This document shows, in pieces, positions 1 through 9,371 of a stretch of DNA of 64,000 nt. The notes beneath the pieces are model-generated. The model did not search any database. It saw only the letters and a program-made list of their open reading frames with translations, and was not told the DNA's origin. The stretch's first letter is position 1, and each line of letters begins with the position of its first letter. Source of the DNA: Polynucleobacter sp. UK-FUSCHL-C3 (lineage in GTDB: Bacteria; Pseudomonadota; Gammaproteobacteria; Burkholderiales; Burkholderiaceae); assembly GCF_040409815.1 (NCBI RefSeq), contig NZ_CP099959.1, positions 1,302,001-1,366,000 on the forward strand. The letters run 5' to 3'. A program made the position numbers and the translations under genes.

Positions 1-1180
1 CAATTGGGGTCAGCAAATCCACGCGCTTTTGACTGGCATCACGAACAGACGCATCTGGATGCTTTTGTGAGAGATCGGATTGTGCTGCGGCAATATAGGC
101 GAGCGCCCGCATAGCTTCGGTCTGCGTCTTCATGAGCATCAACATGCGCTGTACATCAGCGTGGTGCAAGATTGGAAGCTTATCTGTTTTTTGTGGGACC
201 TTCCCTTGCACGCGCTCTCGTGCATACTGCGCTGCTTGCTGATAAGCGCGTTCGGCAATAGCAACGCCTTCTAAACCAACCGCTAAGCGCGCATTGTTCA
301 TCATGGTAAACATATACTCCAGTCCACGATTGGCTTCACCAACCAGATAGCCAATTGCACCACCAGTCTCACCGAAAGACATTACCGCCGTCGGGCTCGC
401 ATGAATCCCTAATTTATGTTCAATCGAGACGCATTGCACATCATTGCGTTTGCCCAAACTGCCATCGGTATTCACTAAAAACTTAGGAACAATGAACAGC
501 GATATACCCTTGACCCCTGGGGGCGCGTCGGGCAGTCGTGCAAGTACTAAATGAATAATGTTTTCAGTAAAGTCATGCTCGCCGTAAGTAATAAAGATCT
601 TGGTACCGCTAATTAAATAGTAGTCACCGTTTGGAATCGCTTTTGAACTCACGGCGGAGAGATCAGATCCCGCAGAGGGCTCGGTCAAGTTCATGGTTCC
701 AGCCCACTGGCCAGAAACAAGGGGTGGTAAATAGAGCGCTTGCTGATCAGAAGAAGCGTGATGCTCTATTGCTTCAATCGCACCGGCAGTTAACATGGGG
801 CACAACATGAATGCCATATTGGCTGAGTGCCACATCTCATTGACGGGTGTGGCTAGAGTAATGGGGAGCCCTTGTCCGCCAAAATCAGCATTAGCAGCCA
901 ATGAAATCCAACCGGCCTCAATATATTGTTGATAAGCAGCTTTAAAACCCTGTGGGGTCTTCACCGCCCCTTCCAAGTATGAACAGCCTTCTTGGTCCCC
1001 CGTCCAGTTCAAGGGACCCAAGACCTCTCCTGCAAATTTAGAGGCTTCTTCCAAAATCGTATTGACCAAATCATCGCTTACTTCTTGATATGCCGGCAGA
1101 CTATTAATAGTGGAGAAAGGAATCAGTTCATGCAAAATAAATTGCATGTCTGCGAGGGGGGCACGGTAATCGGCTGGCAT
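1..1180 (-). CDS. acyl-CoA dehydrogenase, C-terminus cut by window edge
   Basis: Flavoenzyme that oxidises an acyl-CoA to the enoyl-CoA. Reading the minus strand from the ATG at 1180 gives 393 uninterrupted codons running off the left edge, starting MPADYRAPLADMQFILHEL, the N-terminus typical of the large (about 590-600 residue) acyl-CoA dehydrogenases that include DmdC (3-methylmercaptopropionyl-CoA dehydrogenase). The FAD/substrate-loop motif MNLTEPSAGSDLSAV lies at residues 163-177, and NNARLAVGLEGVAIAERAYQ marks the C-terminal helical domain. The start is 2 bp after the stop of the upstream acyl-CoA synthetase, so the two form an operon and probably act in sequence. The exact acyl substrate cannot be told from this; DmdC-like or a general fatty-acid role are both possible. 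Confidence 0.93.
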   Translation of the reverse strand, partial: MPADYRAPLADMQFILHELIPFSTINSLPAYQEVSDDLVNTILEEASKFAGEVLGPLNWTGDQEGCSYLEGAVKTPQGFKAAYQQYIEAGWISLAANADFGGQGLPITLATPVNEMWHSANMAFMLCPMLTAGAIEAIEHHASSDQQALYLPPLVSGQWAGTMNLTEPSAGSDLSAVSSKAIPNGDYYLISGTKIFITYGEHDFTENIIHLVLARLPDAPPGVKGISLFIVPKFLVNTDGSLGKRNDVQCVSIEHKLGIHASPTAVMSFGETGGAIGYLVGEANRGLEYMFTMMNNARLAVGLEGVAIAERAYQQAAQYARERVQGKVPQKTDKLPILHHADVQRMLMLMKTQTEAMRALAYIAAAQSDLSQKHPDASVRDASQKRVDLLTPI

Positions 1181-1182
1181 AT

Positions 1183-2838
1183 TTATACGTCAATAGCAGA
1201 AGCGGAGCCAGCGCGTTTACGAAGCTCAAATTTCTGAATCTTCCCTGTGGCCGTTTTAGGAATTTCACCAAAGACCACGGCACGTGGAATCTTGAATCCA
1301 GCTAAATGCTTTTTGCAATGCTCCACAATCTCTTGTGGCGTTGGATTTGCACCCGCTTTGAGTTCAATAAAAGCACAGGGGGTCTCGCCCCACTTCGGAT
1401 CAGGTTTAGCCACCACTGCCGCAGCCAATACTGCTGGGTGACGATAGAGCACATCCTCCACCTCAATACTCGAGATATTTTCTCCTCCTGAGATGATGAT
1501 GTCTTTGCTGCGATCTTTAATCTTGATATAGCCATCAGGAAACATAACCGCAAGATCGCCTGAATGAAACCAGCCGTTCGCAAATGCTTCTTGCGTTGCT
1601 TTCTCATTCTTTAAGTAACCCTTCATAGCGATATTCCCCTGGAACATAATTTCACCCATGGTCTCGCCATCAGCAGGTACGGGCTGCATGGTTTCGGGGT
1701 CAATCACTGCTGCGGCATTTTGAAGGTGATAGCGCACGCCCTGTCTTGCATTCAAACGGGCGCGCTCGCCTACATCGACATCAGACCAATCCTCATGCTT
1801 TACGCAGACGGCTGCAGGGCCATAGGTTTCGGTCAAACCATATACATGGGTAATATCAAAACCCATCTTCTCCATTCCCTCAATCATTGCTGCCGGGGGA
1901 GCAGCGCCTGCCACCATTGCGCTCACGGTATGGTTGATACCCTGCTTCATCTCATCGGGCGCATTAATCAACATGTTATGCACAATCGGCGCTCCACAGT
2001 AATGGGTCACATGATGTTTCCGAATTGCTTCAAAGATATTTTGGGCGTCAACTTTGCGCAAACAAACATTTACACCTGCGCGCGCAGCAACAGTCCATGG
2101 AAAACACCATCCATTGCAATGAAACAGTGGCAAGACCCATAAATAAGTGGGGTGGCGAGGCATATCCCATTCCAAGATATTGGAGATTGCATTGGTATAT
2201 GCACCACGATGGGAATACACCACTCCCTTAGGATTACCAGTAGTACCCGAGGTGTAATTTAAGCAAATTGAATCCCACTCATCTTCGGGTAATTGATATG
2301 GAAATTTTGAATCACCCGAGGCGATGAATTGCTCATACTCGATTGCACCAATCGGTTTTGCTGAGCCTTGATATAAAACATCACTCACATCCACAACGTA
2401 TGGAAGAGTTAATTTCTTATCGCGCAAGATTGCCAAAGCAGCGCTCATTACCCCAGAAAACTCCGGATCTATGAGCACAACTTTCGCCTCACCATGCTCC
2501 AACATAAAGGCAATAGCTGCGGCATCCAAGCGCGTATTTAATGCGCAGAGAACTGCACCCGTCATAGGAACTGCAAAGTGCGCCTCGACCATTGCGGGAA
2601 TATTTGGGAGCATTACTGCGACGGTATCAAATCGTTTGATGCCATGTTGCGTAAGTGCGGATGCAAATTGTCGGCAGCGCTCGTAGGTCTGCGCCCAATT
2701 TCTTTGAATATCGCCATGGATCACTGCGGGTCGATTGGGATACACCGTAGCCGCACGCTCAATAAAAGTGAGGGGAGACTGCGCTACATAATTTGCTGAG
2801 TTCTTATCAAGACCTTGGGTATAAATTGAACTTTTCAT
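1183..2838 (-). CDS. acyl-CoA synthetase (AMP-binding enzyme, DmdB/medium-chain type)
   Basis: ATP-dependent ligase that activates a carboxylic acid to its acyl-CoA through an acyl-adenylate. The 551-residue protein has the full ANL-family set: the ATP loop YTSGTTGNPKGVVYSHRG (about residue 193), the YGLTETYGPA motif, GWFHSGDLAV, the hinge KDRSKDIIISGGENIS, and the C-terminal PKTATGKIQK with the catalytic lysine at 533. The length matches DmdB (3-methylmercaptopropionyl-CoA ligase) and medium-chain fatty-acid ligases, which cannot be separated by eye. The start at 2838 has an AGAGG sequence about 8-10 bp upstream. The acyl-CoA dehydrogenase follows after 2 bp, forming an activation-plus-oxidation pair. 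Confidence 0.93.
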   Translation of the reverse strand: MKSSIYTQGLDKNSANYVAQSPLTFIERAATVYPNRPAVIHGDIQRNWAQTYERCRQFASALTQHGIKRFDTVAVMLPNIPAMVEAHFAVPMTGAVLCALNTRLDAAAIAFMLEHGEAKVVLIDPEFSGVMSAALAILRDKKLTLPYVVDVSDVLYQGSAKPIGAIEYEQFIASGDSKFPYQLPEDEWDSICLNYTSGTTGNPKGVVYSHRGAYTNAISNILEWDMPRHPTYLWVLPLFHCNGWCFPWTVAARAGVNVCLRKVDAQNIFEAIRKHHVTHYCGAPIVHNMLINAPDEMKQGINHTVSAMVAGAAPPAAMIEGMEKMGFDITHVYGLTETYGPAAVCVKHEDWSDVDVGERARLNARQGVRYHLQNAAAVIDPETMQPVPADGETMGEIMFQGNIAMKGYLKNEKATQEAFANGWFHSGDLAVMFPDGYIKIKDRSKDIIISGGENISSIEVEDVLYRHPAVLAAAVVAKPDPKWGETPCAFIELKAGANPTPQEIVEHCKKHLAGFKIPRAVVFGEIPKTATGKIQKFELRKRAGSASAIDV

Positions 2839-2893
2839 TGATGAAGCCTCTAAAAGGGTCCCTTGTTAAAAAGTAATTACAAAAATACCCTAA

Positions 2894-2983
<90 letters not shown>

Positions 2984-2992
2984 AGACCAATC

Positions 2993-2998
2993 ATTATA
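2993..2998 (-). promoter_or_regulatory. possible -10 box for tRNA-Ser
   Basis: The minus strand carries a perfect TATAAT about 10 bp before the 5' end of the mature tRNA-Ser. No good -35 hexamer is visible at 17 bp spacing. An imperfect inverted repeat (about 3000-3031) between the acs stop and this box has no U-tract, so it is not a convincing terminator. The call is tentative. Confidence 0.35.
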
Positions 2999-3041
2999 CG
3001 GTTCGAAGAGCTTGATAAGCCCTTCGAGCCTAATCGCATGG

Positions 3042-5015
3042 TTAAAGAGGCTGTTTTAGCTGGTCTAAGATCGCCGGGTTCTCTAGGGTAGAGGTATCTT
3101 GTGTGATCTCTTCCCCTTTTGCAATCACACGTAATAAACGCCGCATGATCTTGCCAGAGCGGGTCTTAGGCAAGTTATCTCCAAAACGAATATCTTTTGG
3201 TTTTGCAATTGGGCCGATCTCTTTTGCAACCCAGTTACGTAATTCAACCGCAATCTTCTTGGCATCATCGCCCTCAGGCCGCTTTCCTTTAAGAACGACG
3301 AAGGCACAAATCGCTTCGCCGGTCATCTCATCCGGGCGCCCTACTACCGCAGCTTCTGCAACCAGAGGGTTAGCAACCAAGGTCGATTCAATTTCCATCG
3401 TACCCATACGGTGGCCCGAGACATTTAAGACGTCGTCGATGCGACCCGTGATCGTGAAGTAACCCGTATCTTTATTCCGAATTGCACCATCACCCGCCAA
3501 GTAAAGCTTGCGCCCAAACTCGTCCGGGAAATAGGCTTTCACAAAACGATCGGGATCACCCCAAATGGTACGGATCATCGATGGCCATGGACGCTTGACT
3601 ACTAAGATGCCCCCTTGACCATTAGGCATGTCATTGCCGGTCTCATCCACAATCGCGGTCATGATGCCAGGGAGAGGCAAAGTACAAGAGCCGGGGACCA
3701 TGGGGGTGGCGCCTGGCAAGGGGCTAATCATGTGACCACCTGTTTCAGTCTGCCAGAATGTATCGGCAATCGGGCAACGTGAGCCTCCGATGTTCTCGTA
3801 GTACCACATCCACGCCTCTGGATTAATCGGCTCACCCACAGAACCTAATAAACGCAGTGAGCTCAGATCATAATTTTTGGGATGCACATTGGGATCGGTA
3901 TTGGACGCCTTTATCAAAGAACGAATCGCTGTGGGTGCTGTATAGAAAATGCTAGCCTTGTGTTTTTGGATCATCTCCCAAAAGCGTCCGGCATTGGGGA
4001 ATGTAGGTACACCCTCAAAGACAATTTGTGTTCCGCCCACTGCCAGAGGACCATAGGCAATATACGAGTGCCCTGTTACCCAACCAATATCTGCAGTACA
4101 CCAGAAGATATCGCTTGGCTTGATATCAAAGGTCCACTTCATAGTAAGAATGGCCCACAAGATATATCCACCCGTGGAATGTTGTACGCCCTTTGGCTTA
4201 CCAGTTGAACCTGAGGTATACAAAATAAATAGCGGGTGCTCAGCACTCACCCACTCGGGATCACAGGTCTTCGCCTCGTTCGCAGTAATCTCATGCATCC
4301 AAGAATCCAAGCCGGCCTTAAATGGAATATTGCCACCGGTTCGCTTGTAGACAATGACGTTCTTAATGATCTCGCAACCACCCAATGCCAAAGCCTCATC
4401 AACAATGGTCTTCAAGGGCAAGGCCTTACCACCGCGCATTTGCTCATCGGCAGTAATAACGGCAACTGCGCCCGCATCAATGATGCGCTCTTGCAAAGAC
4501 TTCGCAGAGAATCCACCAAACACGACCGAGTGTGTTGCGCCAATCCGAGCACAGGCTTGCATCGCCATCACACCCTCGACCGACATCGGCATATAAATGA
4601 TGACGCGGTCACCCTTTTTAATACCGCGCTTACGCAAGGCATTCGCTAATTGACAAACACGATCATGCAGTTCTTGGTATGTGACCTTGGTCTCTTTACC
4701 ATCATCCGACTCAAAAATGATGGCGGTCTTGTTGGCATTACCAATTTGTAGATTACGATCTAGACAGTTATAAGAAGCATTGGTGGTGCCATCTTCAAAC
4801 CATTTATAAAACGGTGCCTTCGACTCATCCAGTGTTTTTGTAAAAGGCTGCTTCCAATAAACATGCTCTTTGGCTAAGCGCGCCCAAAATCCTTCGTAAT
4901 CTTTTTCGGCTTCTGCGCATAATTTGTTGTAGGCATCCATGCCAGAAATGGCAGCATTTTTTACAAAATCGGTGGGCGGATTGAAAACCCGGCTCTCGTT
5001 CATCAGTGGTTCCAT
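3042..5015 (-). CDS. acs: acetyl-CoA synthetase
   Basis: Converts acetate, ATP and CoA to acetyl-CoA in the cytoplasm, feeding acetate into the TCA cycle. The 657-residue length is that of bacterial Acs (about 650). Visible motifs are the ATP loop [19 protein letters not shown], the substrate-pocket motif [11 protein letters not shown], the hinge segment [16 protein letters not shown], and C-terminal [11 protein letters not shown] with the conserved Lys622, the site that protein acetylation silences in characterised Acs. The start at 5015 is supported by GAGAGGG about 10 bp upstream; the internal ATG at 5003 lacks this. It is divergent from fumarase across a 148 bp shared promoter region. Confidence 0.97.
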   Translation of the reverse strand: MEPLMNESRVFNPPTDFVKNAAISGMDAYNKLCAEAEKDYEGFWARLAKEHVYWKQPFTKTLDESKAPFYKWFEDGTTNASYNCLDRNLQIGNANKTAIIFESDDGKETKVTYQELHDRVCQLANALRKRGIKKGDRVIIYMPMSVEGVMAMQACARIGATHSVVFGGFSAKSLQERIIDAGAVAVITADEQMRGGKALPLKTIVDEALALGGCEIIKNVIVYKRTGGNIPFKAGLDSWMHEITANEAKTCDPEWVSAEHPLFILYTSGSTGKPKGVQHSTGGYILWAILTMKWTFDIKPSDIFWCTADIGWVTGHSYIAYGPLAVGGTQIVFEGVPTFPNAGRFWEMIQKHKASIFYTAPTAIRSLIKASNTDPNVHPKNYDLSSLRLLGSVGEPINPEAWMWYYENIGGSRCPIADTFWQTETGGHMISPLPGATPMVPGSCTLPLPGIMTAIVDETGNDMPNGQGGILVVKRPWPSMIRTIWGDPDRFVKAYFPDEFGRKLYLAGDGAIRNKDTGYFTITGRIDDVLNVSGHRMGTMEIESTLVANPLVAEAAVVGRPDEMTGEAICAFVVLKGKRPEGDDAKKIAVELRNWVAKEIGPIAKPKDIRFGDNLPKTRSGKIMRRLLRVIAKGEEITQDTSTLENPAILDQLKQPL

Positions 5016-5163
5016 TTGAATAACACCCTCTCTAAGTACTTATAGTTACAACAAAAGAATAATTGTTTGATTATTTCATATGACGATAAGTGAATTAAGT
5101 CCTGATTTGCCCTATGGCAAACCCTTAAAATGCCATATTCATTCCACTTATTGAAATAACCCT
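5016..5163. promoter_or_regulatory. divergent acs / fumarase intergenic region
   Basis: A 148 bp AT-rich gap separates the divergent acs and class I fumarase genes and must hold promoters for both. I could not assign -35/-10 pairs or operators with confidence. Confidence 0.45.
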
Positions 5164-6687
5164 ATGCCAACCATTCGCCAAGACGACCTCATACAAAGCA
5201 TTGCAGATGCCTTTCAGTTTATTTCCTACTACCATCCTCGGGATTTCATTCAGGCGATGGGCCGTGCTTATGAACTCGAGCAAGGCGAAGCTGCGAAAGA
5301 CTCGATTGCCCAAATTCTGACCAATAGCAGAATGTGCGCCGAGGGTAAACGGCCAATTTGTCAGGACACGGGCATTGCTGTGGTCTTTCTAAAGGTTGGC
5401 ATGAATATCAATTGGAGTGGCGCCACGATGAGCGTTGCCGATATGGTCAATGAAGGTGTGCGGCGTGCTTATCTGAATCCTGAGAACACATTACGTGGTT
5501 CTGTTTTATTAGACCCTGCGGGCAAGCGCAAGAACTCAGGCGATAACACTCCAGCAGTCATTCATTATGAAATTGTTCCTGGCGATGATCTAGAGGTCAT
5601 TTGCGCAGCCAAAGGGGGTGGTTCTGAGAACAAAGCCAAAATGATCATGCTCAATCCATCGGATTCGATTGTGGATTGGGTCCTAAAGACAGTGCCAACC
5701 ATGGGGGCCGGTTGGTGCCCTCCCGGCATTCTTGGTATTGGGATTGGTGGCACGCCTGAGAAGGCTGCACTCCTTGCGAAAGAGTCCTTGATGGCACCGA
5801 TTGATATTCAGGAACTCATTGCACGCGGACCCAAGAATCGTATCGAGGAGTTACGCCTAGAAATTTATGAGAAGGTCAATCAACTCGGGATTGGTGCGCA
5901 AGGCTTAGGCGGCCTTGCAACCGTTCTCGATGTCAAGATCATGGATTACCCAACACATGCTGCGTCATTACCAGTGGCGATGATTCCGAACTGTGCAGCA
6001 ACCCGCCATATTCATTTTCATTTAGATGGCAGCGGCCCTGCTCACTTCAAAGCACCTTCTCTTAGTGATTGGCCAGCAGTCTCATGGCAAGCCGATACCA
6101 AGAAATCCAAACGCGTGGATGTAAACAACTTAAGTGCGGAAGAAGTGGCGAGCTGGAAACCCGGTCAAACCTTATTACTCAATGGCAAGATTCTGACGGG
6201 TCGTGATGCCGCTCATAAACGAATTGCCGATATGCTGTCCAAAGGTGAGCCTCTACCAGTTAGCTTCAAAAATCGTGTGATCTATTATGTGGGTCCTGTT
6301 GATCCAGTCCGCAATGAAGTTGTGGGTCCTGCAGGCCCAACAACCTCCACGCGTATGGATAAGTTCACTGAAACCATGCTGGGGCAAACGGGCCTACTCG
6401 CCATGATTGGCAAAGCAGAGCGCGGTCCGGTTGCGATTGAGTCGATCAAGAAACATCGCTCGGCTTATCTGATGGCTGTGGGTGGTGCCGCCTACTTAGT
6501 ATCCAAAGCGATTAAGCATGCCAAAGTCCTTGCCTTCCAAGACCTTGGTATGGAAGCCATCTATGAGTTTGACGTCGAAGATATGCCAGTCACCGTGGCA
6601 GTCGATTCGAGTGGTACCTCCATGCATCAAACAGGACCGCGTGAATGGCAACTCAAGATTGGCAAGATACCAGTCAGCGTGGCTTAG
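5164..6687 (+). CDS. class I fumarate hydratase (iron-sulfur)
   Basis: Oxygen-sensitive [4Fe-4S] fumarase interconverting fumarate and L-malate in the TCA cycle. The 507-residue single chain fuses the alpha (Fe-S, residues about 1-290) and beta (about 320-507) domains as in E. coli FumA/FumB. Three cysteines sit in the expected cluster motifs: Cys66 (RPICQDTG), Cys185 (GWCPPGILG) and Cys277 (IPNCAATRH). The beta half shows GPTTSTRMDKFTETML. The stop overlaps the open frame that continues into murI, so murI follows without a gap. I leave the symbol blank because FumA, FumB and FumD-type paralogues cannot be separated here. Confidence 0.95.
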   Translation: MPTIRQDDLIQSIADAFQFISYYHPRDFIQAMGRAYELEQGEAAKDSIAQILTNSRMCAEGKRPICQDTGIAVVFLKVGMNINWSGATMSVADMVNEGVRRAYLNPENTLRGSVLLDPAGKRKNSGDNTPAVIHYEIVPGDDLEVICAAKGGGSENKAKMIMLNPSDSIVDWVLKTVPTMGAGWCPPGILGIGIGGTPEKAALLAKESLMAPIDIQELIARGPKNRIEELRLEIYEKVNQLGIGAQGLGGLATVLDVKIMDYPTHAASLPVAMIPNCAATRHIHFHLDGSGPAHFKAPSLSDWPAVSWQADTKKSKRVDVNNLSAEEVASWKPGQTLLLNGKILTGRDAAHKRIADMLSKGEPLPVSFKNRVIYYVGPVDPVRNEVVGPAGPTTSTRMDKFTETMLGQTGLLAMIGKAERGPVAIESIKKHRSAYLMAVGGAAYLVSKAIKHAKVLAFQDLGMEAIYEFDVEDMPVTVAVDSSGTSMHQTGPREWQLKIGKIPVSVA

Positions 6688-6716
6688 ATGCACTGCAATT
6701 CCTTGAACGGTTGACC

Positions 6717-7520
6717 GTGGTAACAATCGGTGTCTTTGACTCTGGTGTGGGCGGCTTATCCATTTTGGATGAGGCACTCCAGCAGTTACCCCACCACAAC
6801 TACATCTATTTTGCGGATTCCGCGAATGCTCCTTACGGCAATAGGTCGCCAGAGTGGATTGCGGAACGCAGCTTACAAATCTGTCGCTATTTATTAGAAC
6901 AAAATTGCAGTGCCATCGTGGTGGCATGTAACACTGCTACAGCGGAAGCAATTGCTGCAATCCGTAGCACACTAGATATCCCAATCATTGGTGTTGAGCC
7001 CGGCATTAAGCCGGCGGCGATGCAATCCCAAAATGGAGTCGTGGGTGTGCTAGCTACTGAAGCAACATTAAATAGTGATAAGTTCAATGCTTTACTAGCA
7101 ACCCTTCCGCAAGATTGCCAATTCATTAAACAGGCTGGTGCGGGTTTGGTACCTTTGATCGAAGCAGGTCAGATTGAGACCCCAGAGATGCACGCCCTCT
7201 TACGCTCCCATTTAGGCCCCATTCAAGAGCGCGGCGCTGACACCTTGGTTCTTGGATGCACTCACTACCCCTTTCTCAAGAACATCATTCGAGACATCGT
7301 AGGCGACTCGATGGAACTAATCGATACAAGCGATGCTGTTGTGCGTCAACTTGTGCGGCAAATGGATCAACAAGGGATCAGCGCTAATCCAAACATAGAT
7401 GCCCCGTCGTTAAGCTTGCTCAGCACGGCCAATGCGGATACATTACAGACGATGGCACAACGCTTACTGCTTCGTGATTTATCGCAGTACACCATTTATA
7501 CCGAGACATTAGAGCTCTAA
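6717..7520 (+). CDS. murI: glutamate racemase
   Basis: Makes D-glutamate for peptidoglycan by cofactor-independent racemisation. Motifs are IGVFDSGVGGLSIL, FADSANAPYGNR, ACNTATAEA with catalytic Cys71, and LGCTHYPF with the second catalytic Cys180. The frame is open back to 6645 inside the fumarase gene, but family alignment places the N-terminus right before VTIGVFDSG, so I chose GTG at 6717 (267 residues, a normal length); TTG at 6711 is an alternative. The ATG at 6688 is out of frame. The gene sits between fumarase and tonB on the same strand. Confidence 0.92.
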   Translation: MVTIGVFDSGVGGLSILDEALQQLPHHNYIYFADSANAPYGNRSPEWIAERSLQICRYLLEQNCSAIVVACNTATAEAIAAIRSTLDIPIIGVEPGIKPAAMQSQNGVVGVLATEATLNSDKFNALLATLPQDCQFIKQAGAGLVPLIEAGQIETPEMHALLRSHLGPIQERGADTLVLGCTHYPFLKNIIRDIVGDSMELIDTSDAVVRQLVRQMDQQGISANPNIDAPSLSLLSTANADTLQTMAQRLLLRDLSQYTIYTETLEL

Positions 7521-7523
7521 TTG

Positions 7524-8258
7524 ATGAATAGCATGACTCAATCGCGTATACACCTTCCTTTTTCCAAGGAAGAGCGCATCATCATCGCCTTCGTGGTTCT
7601 GGCTCATTTGGCTTTTATCGTGCCATTTAATTTTGGACTTACCCCAAAGCCTCCTAATTATTTGAATGATGAACGGGTCCTGGCGAACTTGCTTCCACCG
7701 GATAGTCCTTCGCCCCCTAAGCAAAGTGCGCCCCCCGCCCCCAAAATACCGGTAGAGGCTCCTAAACCAACTCCGAAACCAACTCCCAAACCTGAGGTAA
7801 AGAAGGCAGAGAAAACTCCAACGCCTACACCAACACCTGCGCCCAGTCCCACACAAAGTAGCCCAACACCAGCACCTCCAACCCCTTCTGCAAAATCGAG
7901 TGAAAGTACTCAATCAGCGACCGTTGCGCCCTCAACAGGGGGTGGCGGAGTTAGTGGGACTCCGATTCAAACGGATATTGGTAAATTGATTGTGGTTTAC
8001 CAACCTGATGCAGATCCCTACTACCCCTCATTCTCTAAACGTGCTGGCGAGCAAGGCGAGGTTGTTGTGCGTCTTATCATTGACGAGACAGGGGTTGTTG
8101 AAGATGCCCGCCTATTGCAATCAAGCTCTTACCCAAGGCTAGACAGGGCCGCAATGGAAATTGGTAAACGCTATCGCTTTAAGCCCTACCTGATTAATGG
8201 CAGTCCTACTAAAATCTCCACTAATCTACTGATTAAATTTAACCTAAAGAGTCCCTAA
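7524..8258 (+). CDS. tonB: TonB-family energy transducer
   Basis: Periplasm-spanning protein that passes proton-motive energy from ExbB/ExbD to outer-membrane receptors. A single N-terminal membrane anchor (IIIAFVVLAHLAFIVPFNFG) is followed by a long Pro/Lys/Thr-rich spacer (about residues 55-130, with PTPKPTPKPEVKK) and a C-terminal TonB domain (YPSFSKRAGEQGEVVVRL, then RLDRAAMEIGKRYRFKP). ATG 7524 is chosen; TTG 7521 directly after the murI stop and ATG 7533 are alternatives. exbB starts 1 bp after the stop. No receptor gene is adjacent, so the substrate is unknown. Confidence 0.92.
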   Translation: MNSMTQSRIHLPFSKEERIIIAFVVLAHLAFIVPFNFGLTPKPPNYLNDERVLANLLPPDSPSPPKQSAPPAPKIPVEAPKPTPKPTPKPEVKKAEKTPTPTPTPAPSPTQSSPTPAPPTPSAKSSESTQSATVAPSTGGGGVSGTPIQTDIGKLIVVYQPDADPYYPSFSKRAGEQGEVVVRLIIDETGVVEDARLLQSSSYPRLDRAAMEIGKRYRFKPYLINGSPTKISTNLLIKFNLKSP

Positions 8259-8259
8259 T

Positions 8260-8952
8260 ATGAACAATGCATTTGGCCTTCACCACCTCTGGACCCAGGG
8301 AGACTTCGTAACTCACTTTGTTGCACTCGTTCTTCTGTTTTTATCAGTGGTCACGTGGGTAATCTTAATCAGCCGTATTTGGGGATTGCGCAATATCAAA
8401 CGTCTCAAAAATGAACTAGATGGATTTTGGAGAGCACGCTCGTTTGATGAGGGTCTTGCCTCACTTAGCAACCATGCACTCAACCCTTTTTACAAAGTAG
8501 CTAAAACTGCTAATGAGGCCTCTGCCCATCATCTCAATCAACGCTCAAACCATCGCGAACTCTTACAAACCCTGAACTATTCAGAATGGATGGCACGTAG
8601 TCTCAAGAACGGAATTGATGCATCAGCAGGTCAACTCCAGAAGGGGTTAACCTTTTTGGCGTCAACCGGTGCGACCGCGCCCTTCATTGGATTATTTGGC
8701 ACAGTCTGGGGCATCTATCACGCTCTGATTGCCATTAGCAGTTCGGGCAGCGCGCAGATTGATCAAGTCGCCGGCCCTATTGGTGAGGCCCTTATCATGA
8801 CCGCCTTTGGTCTTGCGGTTGCGATCCCTGCGGTCTTGGGCTACAACGCAATCAATCGCAGCAATAAATTAGTTATGGCAGATCTCAATCAATTTGCCAA
8901 CGATCTACTCGCCTACTTTGTCACGGGTGCTCGCGTTCCCGATCAGGAGTAA
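8260..8952 (+). CDS. exbB: ExbB/TolQ/MotA-family proton channel protein
   Basis: Inner-membrane subunit of the TonB-ExbB-ExbD motor. The 230-residue protein shows three hydrophobic segments (about residues 16-38, 127-150 and 166-190) and the family signature GLTFLASTGATAPFIGLFGT followed by GPIGEALIMTAFGLAVAIPAV. It lies 1 bp after tonB and 2 bp before exbD, so the three are co-translated. The context with a TonB protein, rather than Pal/TolB, favours ExbB over TolQ. Confidence 0.94.
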   Translation: MNNAFGLHHLWTQGDFVTHFVALVLLFLSVVTWVILISRIWGLRNIKRLKNELDGFWRARSFDEGLASLSNHALNPFYKVAKTANEASAHHLNQRSNHRELLQTLNYSEWMARSLKNGIDASAGQLQKGLTFLASTGATAPFIGLFGTVWGIYHALIAISSSGSAQIDQVAGPIGEALIMTAFGLAVAIPAVLGYNAINRSNKLVMADLNQFANDLLAYFVTGARVPDQE

Positions 8953-8954
8953 TC

Positions 8955-9371
8955 ATGTCTTTTAGCAATCTCTCGAATGATCAAAACGAAGATGGTTTAA
9001 TGGCCGAGATCAACATGACTCCAATGGTGGATGTCATGTTGGTACTGCTGATTATTTTCATCATTACTTTGCCAGTGATTCAGCAGGCAGTCAAAGTAGA
9101 ACTGCCCAAAGCAAACAGTGTGCGCAATGAAGTAAAGCCAGAATCTGTGCAATTAAGTATTGATGCCAAAGGGCAAATCTTTTGGAACAGCACCCCCATT
9201 GACATAGCCACCTTCAGTACTTATGCCGATAAAGCGGCTAAGAAAGATCCCCAACCCGAAATTAATTTACGGGCTGATAAATCTGTGCGCTACGATTCTG
9301 TTGCTCAAGTGCTAGCAGCCTCTCGGCGTGCTGGCCTCACAAAATTAGGATTTGTGACTGAACCAGATTAA
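8955..9371 (+). CDS. exbD: ExbD/TolR biopolymer transport protein
   Basis: Single-pass partner of ExbB with a periplasmic domain. The 138 residues begin with MAEINMTPMVDVMLVLLIIFIIT, the conserved segment holding the essential membrane aspartate of the proton path, followed by a small periplasmic domain (INLRADKSVRYDSVAQVLAA). A strong AGGAG precedes the ATG. Its TAA overlaps by 2 bp with the stop of the convergent PLD-family gene. Confidence 0.94.
   Translation: MSFSNLSNDQNEDGLMAEINMTPMVDVMLVLLIIFIITLPVIQQAVKVELPKANSVRNEVKPESVQLSIDAKGQIFWNSTPIDIATFSTYADKAAKKDPQPEINLRADKSVRYDSVAQVLAASRRAGLTKLGFVTEPD

Noticed and set aside
1183-2838. Several long plus-strand frames antisense to the acyl-CoA synthetase (for example 1720-2142)
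   Set aside because: They are shadows of a well-conserved gene and show no family features of their own.
3000-3031. Inverted repeat between acs and tRNA-Ser as an intrinsic terminator
   Set aside because: The stem has a mismatch and there is no U-tract on the minus strand.
7690-7900. Pro/Thr/Lys-coding repeat tract as a DNA repeat or CRISPR-like array
   Set aside because: The repetition follows the proline-rich TonB spacer; units are short, irregular and coding.
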